DNA of 64,000 nucleotides from JAFGTX01 sp942492225 (GCA_942492225.1 CALODS010000022.1:1-64000), one strand, 5' to 3'; positions 1-8,985 are shown, numbered from the stretch's first letter. The notes: a model not told the origin generated them from the sequence alone. Translations and numbers: made by a program.

Positions 1-31
1 AACAGCGTGCTGCGTATGGAAGGAACAACGC

Positions 32-634
32 ATGAACCCCCGGGACGCAAGGAAAGACCAGCGCAGGGCCGGTGCACCGGCCCTGGCCGGGATGATCGAG
101 GCCTACCGAGATCGGCTTCCGGTCGGCGACAACTGGACCCCGATCACCTTGCTCGAGGGCGGTACGCCGCTCGTCATGTAAACGCTTAAGTGAACTCACC
201 GGCTACACAGTGCATCTCAAGGTCGAGGGGCTCAACCCGACCGGTTCTTTCAAGGACCGCGGCATGACCGTTGCGGTCACCGAGTCTCTGGCGCGTGGGC
301 CGTGCTGTGCGCGTCCACGGGCAACACGTCAGCCTCGGCGGCGGCCGTATGCCGCTCAGTACGGCATCACCTGTGCGGTGCTGATCCCGCAGGTCAAGAT
401 CGCGATGGGCAAGCTCGCGCAGGCTGTCATGTACGGCGCCAAGATCATCCAGGTCGACGGCAACTTCGACGACTGCCTGGAACTGGCCCGCAAGATCACT
501 GCGGACTTCCCGACCATCGCGCTGGTGAACTCGGTCAACCCCTACCGCATCGAGGGGCAGAAGACCGGCGGCGCCGTTCGAGATCGTCGATGCCCTTGGC
601 ACCGCACCTGACGTGCACGCTCTGCCGGTGGGCA
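32..634 (+). pseudogene. thrC: Actinobacterial threonine synthase fragment, frameshifted
   Basis: PLP-dependent threonine synthase (O-phosphohomoserine to threonine) recognisable in pieces: MIEAYRDRLPVGDNWTP, then VEGLNPTGSFKDRGMT (the PLP-lysine motif SFKDRG), then LCASTGNTSASAAA, then LIPQVKIAMGKLAQAVMYGA, NSVNPYRIEGQKT and APDVHALPVG. The pieces lie in frames 2, 0, 2, 0 and 1, so at least four indels separate them; the 3' half is missing. Base composition is GC-rich, unlike everything after ~634. The pieces match actinobacterial ThrC in order and wording from memory. The few bases before it (NSVLRMEG in frame 1) may be the tail of homoserine dehydrogenase, its usual upstream neighbour. Best read as foreign, low-quality sequence fused to this contig end. 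Confidence 0.85.
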
Positions 635-862
635 TACAATGATAGCTTGATAAGTACACGTATTGATTTAGAGAAGAAAACTAAACGATTAGAAACCCTT
701 CTGGAAGCATTAAAAAAAGTACGAACCGGTCAAATAAAAATAAATACGATTTATCCGGATACGGTTGTTAAGATTGGTAATTCAAGCTATTTTATTGATC
801 ATGCGCTGAAGGATTGTATTATTACGAGGTCAAATGATAAGGTGATTGCTATTGGTTTTTGA
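635..862 (+). CDS. FapA/DUF342 family protein, C-terminal fragment
   Basis: Open from the chimeric junction to a TGA stop at 860-862; about 75 residues. It begins with a short charged helix (LEKKTKRLETLLEALKKV) and then a small beta segment, INTIYPDTVVKIGNSSYFI. This helix followed by IYP.V.IKIG...Y is the usual C-terminal end of FapA (flagellar assembly protein A, DUF342) proteins, which carry a beta-helix core followed by a coiled coil. The 5' part of the gene is lost at the junction near 634, so no start codon can be assigned. The family call is from motif memory and moderately sure. Confidence 0.55.
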   Translation, partial: YNDSLISTRIDLEKKTKRLETLLEALKKVRTGQIKINTIYPDTVVKIGNSSYFIDHALKDCIITRSNDKVIAIGF

Positions 863-883
863 TGTCATCATAAAATTGCGTAT

Positions 884-912
884 AACCAGCTGTTAATCGG
901 CTGGTTTTTATT
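884..912 (+). terminator. Rho-independent terminator after FapA-like gene
   Basis: Seven-base stem aaccagc (884-890) / gctggtt (900-906) with a 9-nt loop, followed by tttatttt. It lies 22 bases after the stop codon and ends the truncated gene's transcript. Confidence 0.75.
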
Positions 913-965
913 TTATGAGCAAGTTAATCATAATCAGTTTAAAATTATGGTTGCATATTAAAGTG

Positions 966-974
966 TGATATAAT
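966..974 (+). promoter_or_regulatory. Extended -10 promoter of the helicase gene
   Basis: TGATATAAT (TG at 966-967, TATAAT at 969-974), 31 bases before the helicase ATG. No good -35 box at 17 bp, which fits an extended -10 promoter. The same TGNTATAAT form recurs upstream of several genes in this window. Confidence 0.6.
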
Positions 975-1005
975 ATATGTTTGAGAAAAGAGAAGAAGAG
1001 AGCTT

Positions 1006-2446
1006 ATGAAAACAAATAAATTTGAAGCGTATAAACTATGTGAAGAGGTACTGCGTGCCTTGAGTTTGATGGGATATGATGAACCAACAGAGGTTCAGAA
1101 GAAAACAATTCCTGTCATTAAAAGAGAACAAGATCTTGTAATTAAATCAGAAACGGGTAGTGGTAAAACAGCAGCTTTTGCTATTCCAATAATTGATGTA
1201 ATTGATTGGGAAGAAAATGCACCCCAAGTGCTTGTACTAACACCAACACGAGAACTGGCACAACAAGTGCGAGAGGAAATGTTCAATATTGGGCGATTTA
1301 AGCGGATGAAAGTGGTTGCTATTTATGGCAAAACGCCAATAAAATCCCAAATAAAAGATTTAAAACAGAAAACGCATATTGTAACGGGAACGCCTGGCCG
1401 TATATTGGATCATATAAAAAGAGAAACACTGGATTTGTCTAAAATTAAATATCTAGTACTCGACGAAGCGGATGAAATGCTAAATATGGGATTTGTTGAT
1501 CAAAATTAATGACATATTATTAGCACTTCCACTGGGTTACAATATGACTTTATTATCTGCGACCATGCCACAAGATGTGACGGATATTTGTCATGAGTAC
1601 ATGAGTAATCCTGAAATTATTGAAATAGAAAAGAAAACAACTCAAAACCGGATTGAACAGGTGAGATATGATGTTTCTAAGCGTGATAAGCTTCAACTGT
1701 TACTTGATGTAACCACTGTTGAAAATCCTGATAGTTGTATTATTTTTTGCAACACACGTGCTGAAGTGGATGCTGTTCATGAAGGATTAGAGTCCCATGA
1801 TTATCCATGTCAGAAATTACATGGTGGTATGGAACAAGATATAAGAACGAATGTAATGAATAATTTTAGAAAAGGATACTTTAGATACTTAGTAGCGACA
1901 GATGTGGCAGCAAGAGGGATAGATATTGATGACATTTCTTTGGTGGTGAATTTTGATTTGCCAGAAGAGTCGGAAGTTTACGTTCATAGAATTGGTCGAA
2001 CGGGTAGAAAAGATAAATTAGGTAAAGCGGTGTCATTTGTATCAAACAATGAGTTTTTATTAACGGCTATCGAATTGCTAACAACGGTTACACTACAAAA
2101 AGTTGAATGCCCTACAGCTGAAGAAATTGAGCAATCAAAGGCGGCATTTATAAAAAAATTAAAAACAAGACCAGTCATAAAAGAAGAAAAGCATAAAGAA
2201 TTAAGTGAAGGCATATTAAAGTTACACATTAATGCAGGTAAAAAGACAAAAATGCGCCCAGGTGATATTGTTGGAGCATTGTGTAATATAGAGGGGATCA
2301 CCAAAGATGATATCGGTAATATCAGCATAACAGATGTATCAACCTTTGTAGAAATTTTAAATAACAAAGGAAATAAAGTGTTAAAAGAATTGAAAATGAA
2401 ACCTATTAAAGGGCGTTTGCGAACCGTTAGTAAAGCAAATTCATAA
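1006..2446 (+). pseudogene. dbpA: DbpA/YxiN-type DEAD-box RNA helicase, one frameshift
   Basis: ATP-dependent RNA helicase. The first frame (1006-1509) carries the Q motif, Walker A SETGSGKTAA, PTRELAQQ, TPGR and LDEADEM. The second frame (open across 1493-2446) carries LLSATMPQ, IIFCNTRAEVD, VATDVAARGIDI and HRIGRTGR, then a ~75-residue C-terminal domain (from LHINAGKKTKMRPGDIV) typical of DbpA/YxiN proteins, which target 23S rRNA hairpin 92. The frames join at 1501-1505 (caaaatt): one A too many turns VDQIND into VDQN-stop. Everything else is intact and conserved, so this is either a sequencing error in the A run or a very recent mutation. ATG at 1006 follows a purine-rich AGAAGAG. Followed 20 bp later by the rsmH-like gene. 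Confidence 0.85.
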
Positions 2447-2466
2447 ATATATAGAGCGAGGATACC

Positions 2467-3516
2467 ATGGAAAAGCAAGAGAAACAACATAAGCGTAGAG
2501 TAAGATACAAAGGAACACATCCTAAAAATTATAAAGAAAAGTACAAAGAGCATCAACCAGATAAATATTCGGATACTATATCTAAAGTGATTCAAAAAGG
2601 TAGTACACCCGCAGGTATGCATATTTCAATATGCGTAGAAGAAATTTTAGAATTTCTTCAAATAAAACCTGGGCAAAAGGGGTTAGATGCCACCTTGGGA
2701 TATGGTGGTCACTCGTCTCGTATGTTGGAGTGCCTAGAAGGTAATGGACATCTGTATGCACTTGACATCGATCCGATTGAATTACCAAAAACAAAAGAAC
2801 GTCTTTTGGAAAAAGGATTCGGACCGCAAATCTTGACGATTAAACAGTTAAACTTTGCAAATATAGACCAAGTGATTGCAGAATCAGGACCGCTAGATTT
2901 TATTTTAGCAGATTTAGGTGTATCTTCAATGCAAATTGATAATCCTGATAGAGGCTTTTCATATAAAATAGAAGGACCCCTTGATTTGAGATTGAATCCC
3001 AAAAAAGGTATATCGGCTGCAGAACGATTAAAAGAGATGTCTCAAGAAGAGATTGAAGGGATGTTGATTGAAAATGCTGATGAACCATATGCACAAGAAA
3101 TTTCTAAAGAGATTGTCGCTGAAATAAAAAAGAAAAAAGCTATAACAACGACATCTCATCTACAGAGAGTAATAGAAAATGCTTTGCACTTTATCCCTGA
3201 AAATGAGAGAAAAGAAAAGATAAAGAAATCATGTCAGCGATCATTTCAAGCAATCCGCATTGATGTAAATGAAGAATTTGAAGTGTTGTATGAGTTTTTG
3301 GAGAAATTACCAGATGCTTTAGCACCTGGTGGACGAGTTGCAATTCTGTCATTTCACTCCGGAGAAGATCGTTTGGTAAAGAAATCATTTAAAAGGTTCT
3401 ATCGTGAAGGAGTATATGATGAAATTGCTTCAGATATTATCAGGCCTTCAGCTAGAGAATGTTTTGAAAATAGTAGAGCCAAATCAACAAAGATGCGTTG
3501 GGCTATAAAAGCATAA
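2467..3516 (+). CDS. RsmH/MraW-family 16S rRNA N4-methyltransferase
   Basis: SAM-dependent methyltransferase of the RsmH family, which methylates N4 of C1402 in 16S rRNA; 349 residues. Seen: SAM motif GLDATLGYGGHS (~75-86), DLGVSSMQIDNPDRGFS (~150-165), GPLDLRLN, and ILSFHSGEDRLVKK (~305-318). Two departures from standard RsmH: a basic ~50-residue N-terminal extension rich in K and R, and replacement of the usual H.PVLL start by PAGMHISICVEEIL. It sits outside the mraZ-mraW-ftsL cluster, next to a helicase that probably acts on rRNA. It may be a second RsmH paralogue with a distinct target. ATG 2467 has a GCGAGGA ribosome-binding site. Frame intact. Confidence 0.8.
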   Translation: MEKQEKQHKRRVRYKGTHPKNYKEKYKEHQPDKYSDTISKVIQKGSTPAGMHISICVEEILEFLQIKPGQKGLDATLGYGGHSSRMLECLEGNGHLYALDIDPIELPKTKERLLEKGFGPQILTIKQLNFANIDQVIAESGPLDFILADLGVSSMQIDNPDRGFSYKIEGPLDLRLNPKKGISAAERLKEMSQEEIEGMLIENADEPYAQEISKEIVAEIKKKKAITTTSHLQRVIENALHFIPENERKEKIKKSCQRSFQAIRIDVNEEFEVLYEFLEKLPDALAPGGRVAILSFHSGEDRLVKKSFKRFYREGVYDEIASDIIRPSARECFENSRAKSTKMRWAIKA

Positions 3517-3526
3517 TTCGAAAATA

Positions 3527-3568
3527 AACCCCCGCGGATATCAGTAGTGACTGAAATCCGCGGGGGTT
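3527..3568. terminator. Bidirectional terminator between rsmH-like gene and cutC
   Basis: Perfect 13-bp GC-rich stem (3527-3539 with 3556-3568) enclosing a loop that itself can pair (tcag/ctga). On the minus strand it is followed by TTTATTTT, on the plus strand by a weaker ttatatag. It separates convergent genes. Confidence 0.8.
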
Positions 3569-3663
3569 GTTATATAGTATATAGTTGTCTGTAGTATTAA
3601 GGTTTTAGTTTTATAACATTTGATTTATACTTGCACACAAACAATGGAATATTAAGATAAAAG

Positions 3664-4404
3664 TTATAATGACTTCAGAAGTTCTTTTATTGCGTAAATA
3701 ACCGCATAACTTGCCTCGTCTAAAGCATATTCATCATCTCCAGAGACTGAGCCCATTGATATACCAGATTTTCTAAATTGCATATTACTATCCTTTGGAA
3801 CTTTACCTGATAAATGAAAATTAGAAGCGCCTGTTTCAGCGAAGAGTGTGTGGACATTTAAACTGTTTACTCCACCACCAGGCATAATGGTAATTTGACC
3901 GTTACTAGCATTTATTAATTGCTTGAGAACAGGAATACCATCTGCTGCTTTGTTTGTAAAACCGCTGGTCAACAAACGATCAACACCAAGATTTATCAGT
4001 GTATCAAGAGATTTAATTGCATCTCTAGTCATATCAAAAGCACGGTGACAAATGACCTCCATAGGTCTTGCTAGTCGAATCAACTCTTTCATTGCGATTG
4101 CATCAATTTCTCCTTCTGGTGTAAGAATACCAAAGACAACACCTTCTACTCCAGACTCTTTTGCAAATTGAATGTCAGCTTTCATCGTCTCGATTTCTTC
4201 TGCCGTATAACAGAAGTCACCTGCGCGAGGACGAATCATCATAGCGATTGGTATATGAAGCTTTTCTTTTATTTGTCGGACGAGACCTGCACTAGGTGTG
4301 GTGCCGCCGACACATAAATCAGCACATAATTCAATTCTATCTGCGCCTGCTTGTTCAGCAATAATACTTGAAGCAAGTGTATCTGTACATATCTCTAAAA
4401 TCAT
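3664..4404 (-). CDS. cutC: CutC family protein
   Basis: Full-length CutC (PF03932), 246 residues, a TIM-barrel protein historically linked to copper homeostasis; its biochemical activity is poorly defined. Seen: N-terminal MILEICTDTLASS, then ADRIELCADLCVGG (~20-34), MIRPRAGDFCYT (~57-68), VICHRAFDMT (~118-127) and MPGGGVN (~174-180), all hallmarks of the family. ATG preceded by GGAGG. It is the last gene after enzyme I on the same strand, 90 bp downstream of ptsI. Its place in an amino-sugar/PTS operon suggests sugar or cell-wall metabolism rather than copper, but that is inference. Confidence 0.85.
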   Translation of the reverse strand: MILEICTDTLASSIIAEQAGADRIELCADLCVGGTTPSAGLVRQIKEKLHIPIAMMIRPRAGDFCYTAEEIETMKADIQFAKESGVEGVVFGILTPEGEIDAIAMKELIRLARPMEVICHRAFDMTRDAIKSLDTLINLGVDRLLTSGFTNKAADGIPVLKQLINASNGQITIMPGGGVNSLNVHTLFAETGASNFHLSGKVPKDSNMQFRKSGISMGSVSGDDEYALDEASYAVIYAIKELLKSL

Positions 4405-4465
4405 ATTAGTCCTCCATATTATAAAGTGCTATTCGAGTAATTCCAATAGGGTCGGCACATACTTA

Positions 4466-4483
4466 AACTATCAAGCGATAGTT
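4466..4483 (-). other. Small intercistronic hairpin ptsI-cutC
   Basis: Perfect 7-bp stem aactatc/gatagtt with 4-nt loop between ptsI and cutC. No T-tract, so it may be an RNA-processing or stabilising hairpin rather than a terminator. Confidence 0.4.
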
Positions 4484-4493
4484 ATAAGGTAGT

Positions 4494-6188
4494 TTATGAT
4501 GTTAAAAGTGATTCCACTTCAGATGCACATCTTGCAACCAATATACGATCGACAAAATCTTTGTCATCTCTATTTAAATTGCTTATTATTTCTCTTGCTT
4601 TTAATATAGCGGATGGACTCATACTAAATTCATCTAACCCAAGATGTAAAAGTAGTGGTATAAGGCTTTCATCGCCTGCTACTGCACCACACATTCCAAC
4701 CCATATGCCGTTGGCATGCCCGTTGTCTATAACGATTTTGATTAAACGAATAAGGGCAGGGTGATAAGGTGTATAAAGGTGTTTAATTTGCTCATTCATA
4801 CGATCTACTGCTACTGAATACTGAATTAAATCATTTGTACCAATGCTGAAAAAATCTACTTCTTTCGCTAATATATCGGATATAATCGCTGCAGAAGGAA
4901 TTTCAATCATGATTCCAAGTTCAACGTGTGCATCATATGGGATACCTTCTCTTTGAAGTTCTTCTTTACAAACCGCTACAACTTTTTTAGCAGCAAGTAA
5001 TTCCTCGAGAGAAGAAATCATTGGGAACATAATTCTAAGTTTTCCATGTACGCCAGCTCTTAGTAGGGCTCTTATCTGTGCTTTAAATAGTGTTTCGTGA
5101 TCTAAACAATAACGAATGGCTCTATATCCTAAGAATGGATTCATTTCTTTTGGTATATCAAGATAAGGAATTTCTTTGTCGCCGCCAGCATCAAGAGTTC
5201 TTATAACAACTGGTTTTCCTTTTAATCCTTCCAAAACTGTTTTATATATTTTGTATTGCTCCTCTTCAGTTGGTGCATCTTTTCTATTCATATAAATAAA
5301 TTCAGAACGGAATAAACCAACGCCATCACCGCCATTATCAATGACAAATTTAACGTCATCAGGACTTGCAATATTTGCAGAGATTTCTATTTCAAATTGA
5401 TCTTTTGTTAATGACGGTTTGTTCTTATAGATTTCAAGTAATGATTTTTCAATAGCCGCTTTTTCGATTTTTTTATTCATGTCTTCTATTAAGTCATCTG
5501 ATGGCGAGGTAATAACGTCGCCAGTGTGCCCATCTATTGTCATAAGTTCTTTTGCTTGTATAACAGTTGTTGCATTCTTCAATCCCATAACAGCAGGAAT
5601 ACCGAGTGTTCTTGCGATGATGGCACTGTGAGAAGTAGAACCGCCGATTTCGGTGATGATTCCAGCGACAAACTCAGCTTTTAGACTAGCTGTATCAGAT
5701 GGTGTCAAGTCACGAGCAATAATTATTAAAGGTTCACTGCTATTGAATTCTAGTTTTGTTGTGACACCAGTTAAGATTTTCATGAGTCTCAACCCAATAT
5801 CTTTGATATCAAGTGCACGTTCTCTGAAGTAATCGTCTGACATAGCAGAAAACATATCATAGTATTGGTCGCATATAGTTTTTGTAGCATACTCTGCTGA
5901 CTCGTTGTTTGATTTAATATGTGCGATAATACCACTATTTAATTCTGGATCATTTAGCATGGCAATGTGTGCTTGAAAAATAGAAGCATTTTCATCGCCT
6001 AGGCTTTCTTTCTTTTCATTATAAATTGTTTCTAACTCATCATTAGCCTGTTGAACAGCCTGTTGGAAAAGAGCGATTTCATTTTCTATATTGCTTATGC
6101 TACGTGAAGTAGGGGGGATGAATTCTTTAACGATAAATGCTTGTCCTATGCCATAGCCTTTAGATGCGCCGATTCCAGATAGTTTCAT
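4494..6188 (-). CDS. ptsI: PTS enzyme I (phosphoenolpyruvate-protein phosphotransferase)
   Basis: Cytoplasmic general PTS component that takes phosphate from PEP and passes it to HPr; 564 residues, normal length. Seen: the swivelling-domain phosphohistidine motif GGSTSHSAIIAR with active His187; the PEP-binding barrel with GVGLFRSEFIYM, DAGGDKEIPYL, RIMFPMISS, IEIPSAA, SIGTNDLIQY and the catalytic-cysteine motif GMCGAVAGD. ATG with AGGAGG at good spacing. Follows ptsH by 9 bp in a nagA-nagB-IIA-ptsH-ptsI-cutC minus-strand array, so general PTS proteins are co-expressed with amino-sugar enzymes here. Confidence 0.97.
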   Translation of the reverse strand: MKLSGIGASKGYGIGQAFIVKEFIPPTSRSISNIENEIALFQQAVQQANDELETIYNEKKESLGDENASIFQAHIAMLNDPELNSGIIAHIKSNNESAEYATKTICDQYYDMFSAMSDDYFRERALDIKDIGLRLMKILTGVTTKLEFNSSEPLIIIARDLTPSDTASLKAEFVAGIITEIGGSTSHSAIIARTLGIPAVMGLKNATTVIQAKELMTIDGHTGDVITSPSDDLIEDMNKKIEKAAIEKSLLEIYKNKPSLTKDQFEIEISANIASPDDVKFVIDNGGDGVGLFRSEFIYMNRKDAPTEEEQYKIYKTVLEGLKGKPVVIRTLDAGGDKEIPYLDIPKEMNPFLGYRAIRYCLDHETLFKAQIRALLRAGVHGKLRIMFPMISSLEELLAAKKVVAVCKEELQREGIPYDAHVELGIMIEIPSAAIISDILAKEVDFFSIGTNDLIQYSVAVDRMNEQIKHLYTPYHPALIRLIKIVIDNGHANGIWVGMCGAVAGDESLIPLLLHLGLDEFSMSPSAILKAREIISNLNRDDKDFVDRILVARCASEVESLLTS

Positions 6189-6197
6189 TGTGTCCTC

Positions 6198-6452
6198 CTA
6201 ATCTTCTAAAGTCTCTAAAAATTTTGCGATTGCCTCAACTGCTTCTGTTGCATCTGGACCTTCTGCTGCAACTTGAATATGATCACCACCGGTTATCGCC
6301 ATAGCCATAATACTCATGATACTTTTGGCGTTAGCAGATTGATCACCTTTTAGTAAAGTGATTTCTGATTGGAAGTTCTTACATTCCATAACAAGTTGTG
6401 ATGCGGGTCTTGCGTGTAAACCTGTAGGGTTATTAATAATAATTTCTTTCAT
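6198..6452 (-). CDS. ptsH: PTS phosphocarrier protein HPr
   Basis: 84-residue HPr. NPTGLHARPAS contains the phosphoryl-accepting His13 (equivalent to His15 elsewhere) and AKSIMSIMAM contains Ser44, the regulatory site equivalent to B. subtilis Ser46 phosphorylated by HPr kinase, so CcpA-type carbon control is plausible. HPr kinase itself is not in the window. ATG with TTGGAGG; 24 bp after the IIA gene and 9 bp before ptsI. Confidence 0.97.
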   Translation of the reverse strand: MKEIIINNPTGLHARPASQLVMECKNFQSEITLLKGDQSANAKSIMSIMAMAITGGDHIQVAAEGPDATEAVEAIAKFLETLED

Positions 6453-6476
6453 AAATCCTCCAATAAATTATGTGTT

Positions 6477-6956
6477 TTATATTTTGGTTAAGACTACAGC
6501 TGTCTCGCCAGCAGTGATGATGCCAGTTGAAATCTTTAAAGTTTTAATAATCTCTTTATTTGTAACAACAACAGGTGTAATTGAATTTTTTCCATGTGCT
6601 TCAAGTACTTCAGGTGTAAAACTCAATAATTTATCACCTGTTTTGACCATCTCACCAATTTTCGTGTGACACGCAAAGCCTTCACCTTTTAAATCAACCG
6701 TATCAATGCCGACATGAACAATTATTTCTAGTCCATCTAACGACTCAATACATACCGCATGGAACGTTGGAAATACTTGAATGATTTTTCCGTTAACAGG
6801 GCTTAAAATATCTGTTGATGTAGGAATGATTGCAAACCCATCACCAACCATTTTTTCTGCGAAAACTGGATCTGGAACGTCTTCTATAGAAACGACCTGC
6901 CCATCACAGGGTGCCATTATTTTTAGTTCTTTTTTACTTTTGAAAATGTTAAACAT
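6477..6956 (-). CDS. crr: PTS glucose-type EIIA domain protein
   Basis: 159-residue free-standing IIA of the glucose/GlcNAc family. Seen: MAPCDGQVVSIEDVPDPVF near the start and the phosphorylation motif EIIVHVGIDTV with His81, with His66 in PTFHAV as the second conserved histidine. The start at 6956 (MFNIFKSKK) is chosen over an upstream in-frame ATG because GGAGG lies 8 nt before it. Its first bases overlap the nagB stop by 8 bp, so translation is probably coupled. It supplies phosphate to the nearby nagE-like IICB, which lacks its own IIA. Confidence 0.93.
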   Translation of the reverse strand: MFNIFKSKKELKIMAPCDGQVVSIEDVPDPVFAEKMVGDGFAIIPTSTDILSPVNGKIIQVFPTFHAVCIESLDGLEIIVHVGIDTVDLKGEGFACHTKIGEMVKTGDKLLSFTPEVLEAHGKNSITPVVVTNKEIIKTLKISTGIITAGETAVVLTKI

Positions 6957-7701
6957 GCTTTTCCTCCATTTGTTTATTCTTAAGTAGTTTACCAGCATCT
7001 TCATCGCAGATAATGGTGACATCATTATGAAGTTGTAGTATTGATGCAGGTACAGAAGGGGAGATTTTCCCGTAAACAGTTGCGTATAATATTTCTGCTT
7101 TTCCTGAACCTGATGCCAGTAATAATATTTTTTTTGAGGACATGATTGTTTTAATCCCCATGCTTATAGCTTGTTTTGGTACTTCCTCAATCGATTCAAA
7201 AAATCTTGCATTGTCACTGATTGTTTGTTCATCAAGATCCACTACATGAGTTGTTGATTTAAAATCCACATCTGGTTCATTAAATCCAATGTGTCCGTTA
7301 CGACCAATACCAAGAATTTGAATATCGATACCGCCAGCATCTTTTATAGCCTTCTCGTATCTTAAGCATTCTTCAGAAGAAAGGGCATTACCAGAAGGTA
7401 TATAAATTTTTTTTTTAGGAAGATCTATGCTTTTAAATAAATGTTCTTCCATAAAATAGCGATAACTATTTATATGATCCGGTCCTAATCCGACGTATTC
7501 GTCAAGGTTAAAACTGCTTGCCTCTTTAAAAGAAAAGAGGCCTTCATTGTATTTTTTTATGAGTTGTTGATAAAGACCTTCAGGTGTTGATCCTGTCGCA
7601 AGTCCTAAAACACTTGTCGGTTTTAGTATAAGTTGACTGATGATGATAGAAGCGGCTTTAACACTGAGTTCATCATAGTTTTTAACAATATTAAGATGCA
7701 T
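6949..7701 (-). CDS. nagB: Glucosamine-6-phosphate deaminase
   Basis: Converts glucosamine-6-phosphate to fructose-6-phosphate and ammonia; 250 residues, normal for the short Gram-positive form. Seen: LGLATGSTPEGLYQ (phosphate binding), FNLDEYVGL with the catalytic Asp, GIGRNGHIGFNEP with the catalytic His and Glu, LASGSGKAE. Start at 7701 (MHLNIV) because AAAGGAGG precedes it; the longer upstream reading lacks a ribosome-binding site. It overlaps nagA by 11 bp upstream and the IIA gene by 8 bp downstream. Confidence 0.96.
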   Translation of the reverse strand: MHLNIVKNYDELSVKAASIIISQLILKPTSVLGLATGSTPEGLYQQLIKKYNEGLFSFKEASSFNLDEYVGLGPDHINSYRYFMEEHLFKSIDLPKKKIYIPSGNALSSEECLRYEKAIKDAGGIDIQILGIGRNGHIGFNEPDVDFKSTTHVVDLDEQTISDNARFFESIEEVPKQAISMGIKTIMSSKKILLLASGSGKAEILYATVYGKISPSVPASILQLHNDVTIICDEDAGKLLKNKQMEEKHV

Positions 7702-8857
7702 TGATGTCCTCCTTTGAATAGGTGAGTCGTCCTTTGCAGTAAGTTGAATGGACGTTGAATGCCTCATCTAATACGACGAAATCGGCGTCTTTATTTATAT
7801 CGATTGATCCAATGCGATGATATAACCCAAGTTCCTCAGCAGGATTTTTAGAAGCGAGATTAACAGCTTCGTAGAGTGTTAAATCGGTATGTGTAAAAAA
7901 ATTTTTTATTCCTTCATTCATACGAAGGATGCTACCAGCCAAGACGCCAGTGTTTAATCTTGCAGAATTATCATCAACGTTGACTTCTTGTCCACCAAGT
8001 TCATAGCGACCAGTTGAGAGGCAAGCGGCACACATAGCATCTGTAACAAGAATGATGCGATCTTTACCTTTTGCTTTCAAAATTAATTTATAAAGTTCTG
8101 GACGAACGTGTACGTTATCAGCTATAAGTTCTGTGTAAAAGTTTTCTGTTAATGCAGCACCAACGACACCTGGTTCTCTATGGTGAAGTCCACTCATTGC
8201 ATTGAATAAATGAGTGATATGGCTAAAACCATGGTTGTAAGCTTCTGTAGTTATATCATAAGTAGCACTTGAATGACCAACACTTAATACGATATCTTTA
8301 TGAGTCGCTTTTGTAGTCTTGGTAAACTTAAATTGTATATCTTCTTCAGGTGCTAAGGTGATTAATTTGATGATGTCATAGTAAGGTGCATAAAAATCAT
8401 AGGTTGGTGAAACAATAAACTCAGGATTTTGTGCGCCTTTAAATTGTTCTGATATAAATGGTCCTTCTGCATGAATACCAAGTAATTCAGCACCTGCATG
8501 TTGATTATTGTCTATCAAAGTTTTAGCACATGCCAGAGACTGATGAATTCTTGTTTTTGACATCGTCATTGTTGTTGCTAAATATGAAGTTACGCCAGAT
8601 TTCGGTAAAATTTTGCTTATTTCATCAAGTGCATTTGTTGTACCATCCATCGTATCGTATCCGTTAGCGCCATGAATATGAACATCAATGAAACCAGGTG
8701 CTAAATAATGGCCATCAAGATCGATAATCGTATCTTCCGGCGATGGCGTATAATCATCAGATGAACAGATTTTGCTTATATGCTCATTTGCAATTACGAG
8801 ATGGTTTTCGAGAATTTTGTCAGCAAGAATGATCTTGCCATTTTTATATATAGTCAT
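7691..8857 (-). CDS. nagA: N-acetylglucosamine-6-phosphate deacetylase
   Basis: Metal-dependent amidohydrolase giving glucosamine-6-phosphate and acetate, the step before NagB; 388 residues. Seen: metal site HIHGANGYDTMDG (~57-69), HAEGPFIS (~130), VGHSSATYD (~193), THLFNAMSGLHHREPG (~215-230), catalytic VTDAM (~272). ATG 8857 is preferred to GTG 8866 because GGAAGG lies 8 nt upstream of the ATG. It heads a tightly overlapped operon; a dyad over the probable promoter (8918-8933) suggests repression. Confidence 0.96.
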   Translation of the reverse strand: MTIYKNGKIILADKILENHLVIANEHISKICSSDDYTPSPEDTIIDLDGHYLAPGFIDVHIHGANGYDTMDGTTNALDEISKILPKSGVTSYLATTMTMSKTRIHQSLACAKTLIDNNQHAGAELLGIHAEGPFISEQFKGAQNPEFIVSPTYDFYAPYYDIIKLITLAPEEDIQFKFTKTTKATHKDIVLSVGHSSATYDITTEAYNHGFSHITHLFNAMSGLHHREPGVVGAALTENFYTELIADNVHVRPELYKLILKAKGKDRIILVTDAMCAACLSTGRYELGGQEVNVDDNSARLNTGVLAGSILRMNEGIKNFFTHTDLTLYEAVNLASKNPAEELGLYHRIGSIDINKDADFVVLDEAFNVHSTYCKGRLTYSKEDINAS

Positions 8858-8917
8858 TTTTTTCACCTTCCATTTTTATTGAATCATAAATATTTTTGAG
8901 TGTTATAGTTTATATAA

Positions 8918-8933
8918 ATTAGTATACCCTAAT
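8918..8933 (-). promoter_or_regulatory. Candidate NagR/DasR-like operator over nagA promoter
   Basis: 16-bp dyad ATTAGTATACCCTAAT overlapping a minus-strand TATACT, 60-75 bp before nagA. It has the length and outer bases of the GntR/HutC-type dre/NagR operator (A.TGGTCTAGACCA.T), but matches only part of it. No HutC-type regulator is in the window. Inference only. Confidence 0.35.
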
Positions 8934-8985
8934 TTTTATTTAAGCTCTCTTCTTTAATGAACAAAAGAACTTAAGTAAAAATTAG

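Noticed and set aside
1..634. Horizontally acquired threonine synthase
   Set aside because: Too many frameshifts in a short, highly conserved segment and no mobile-element or integration signs; chimera is simpler.
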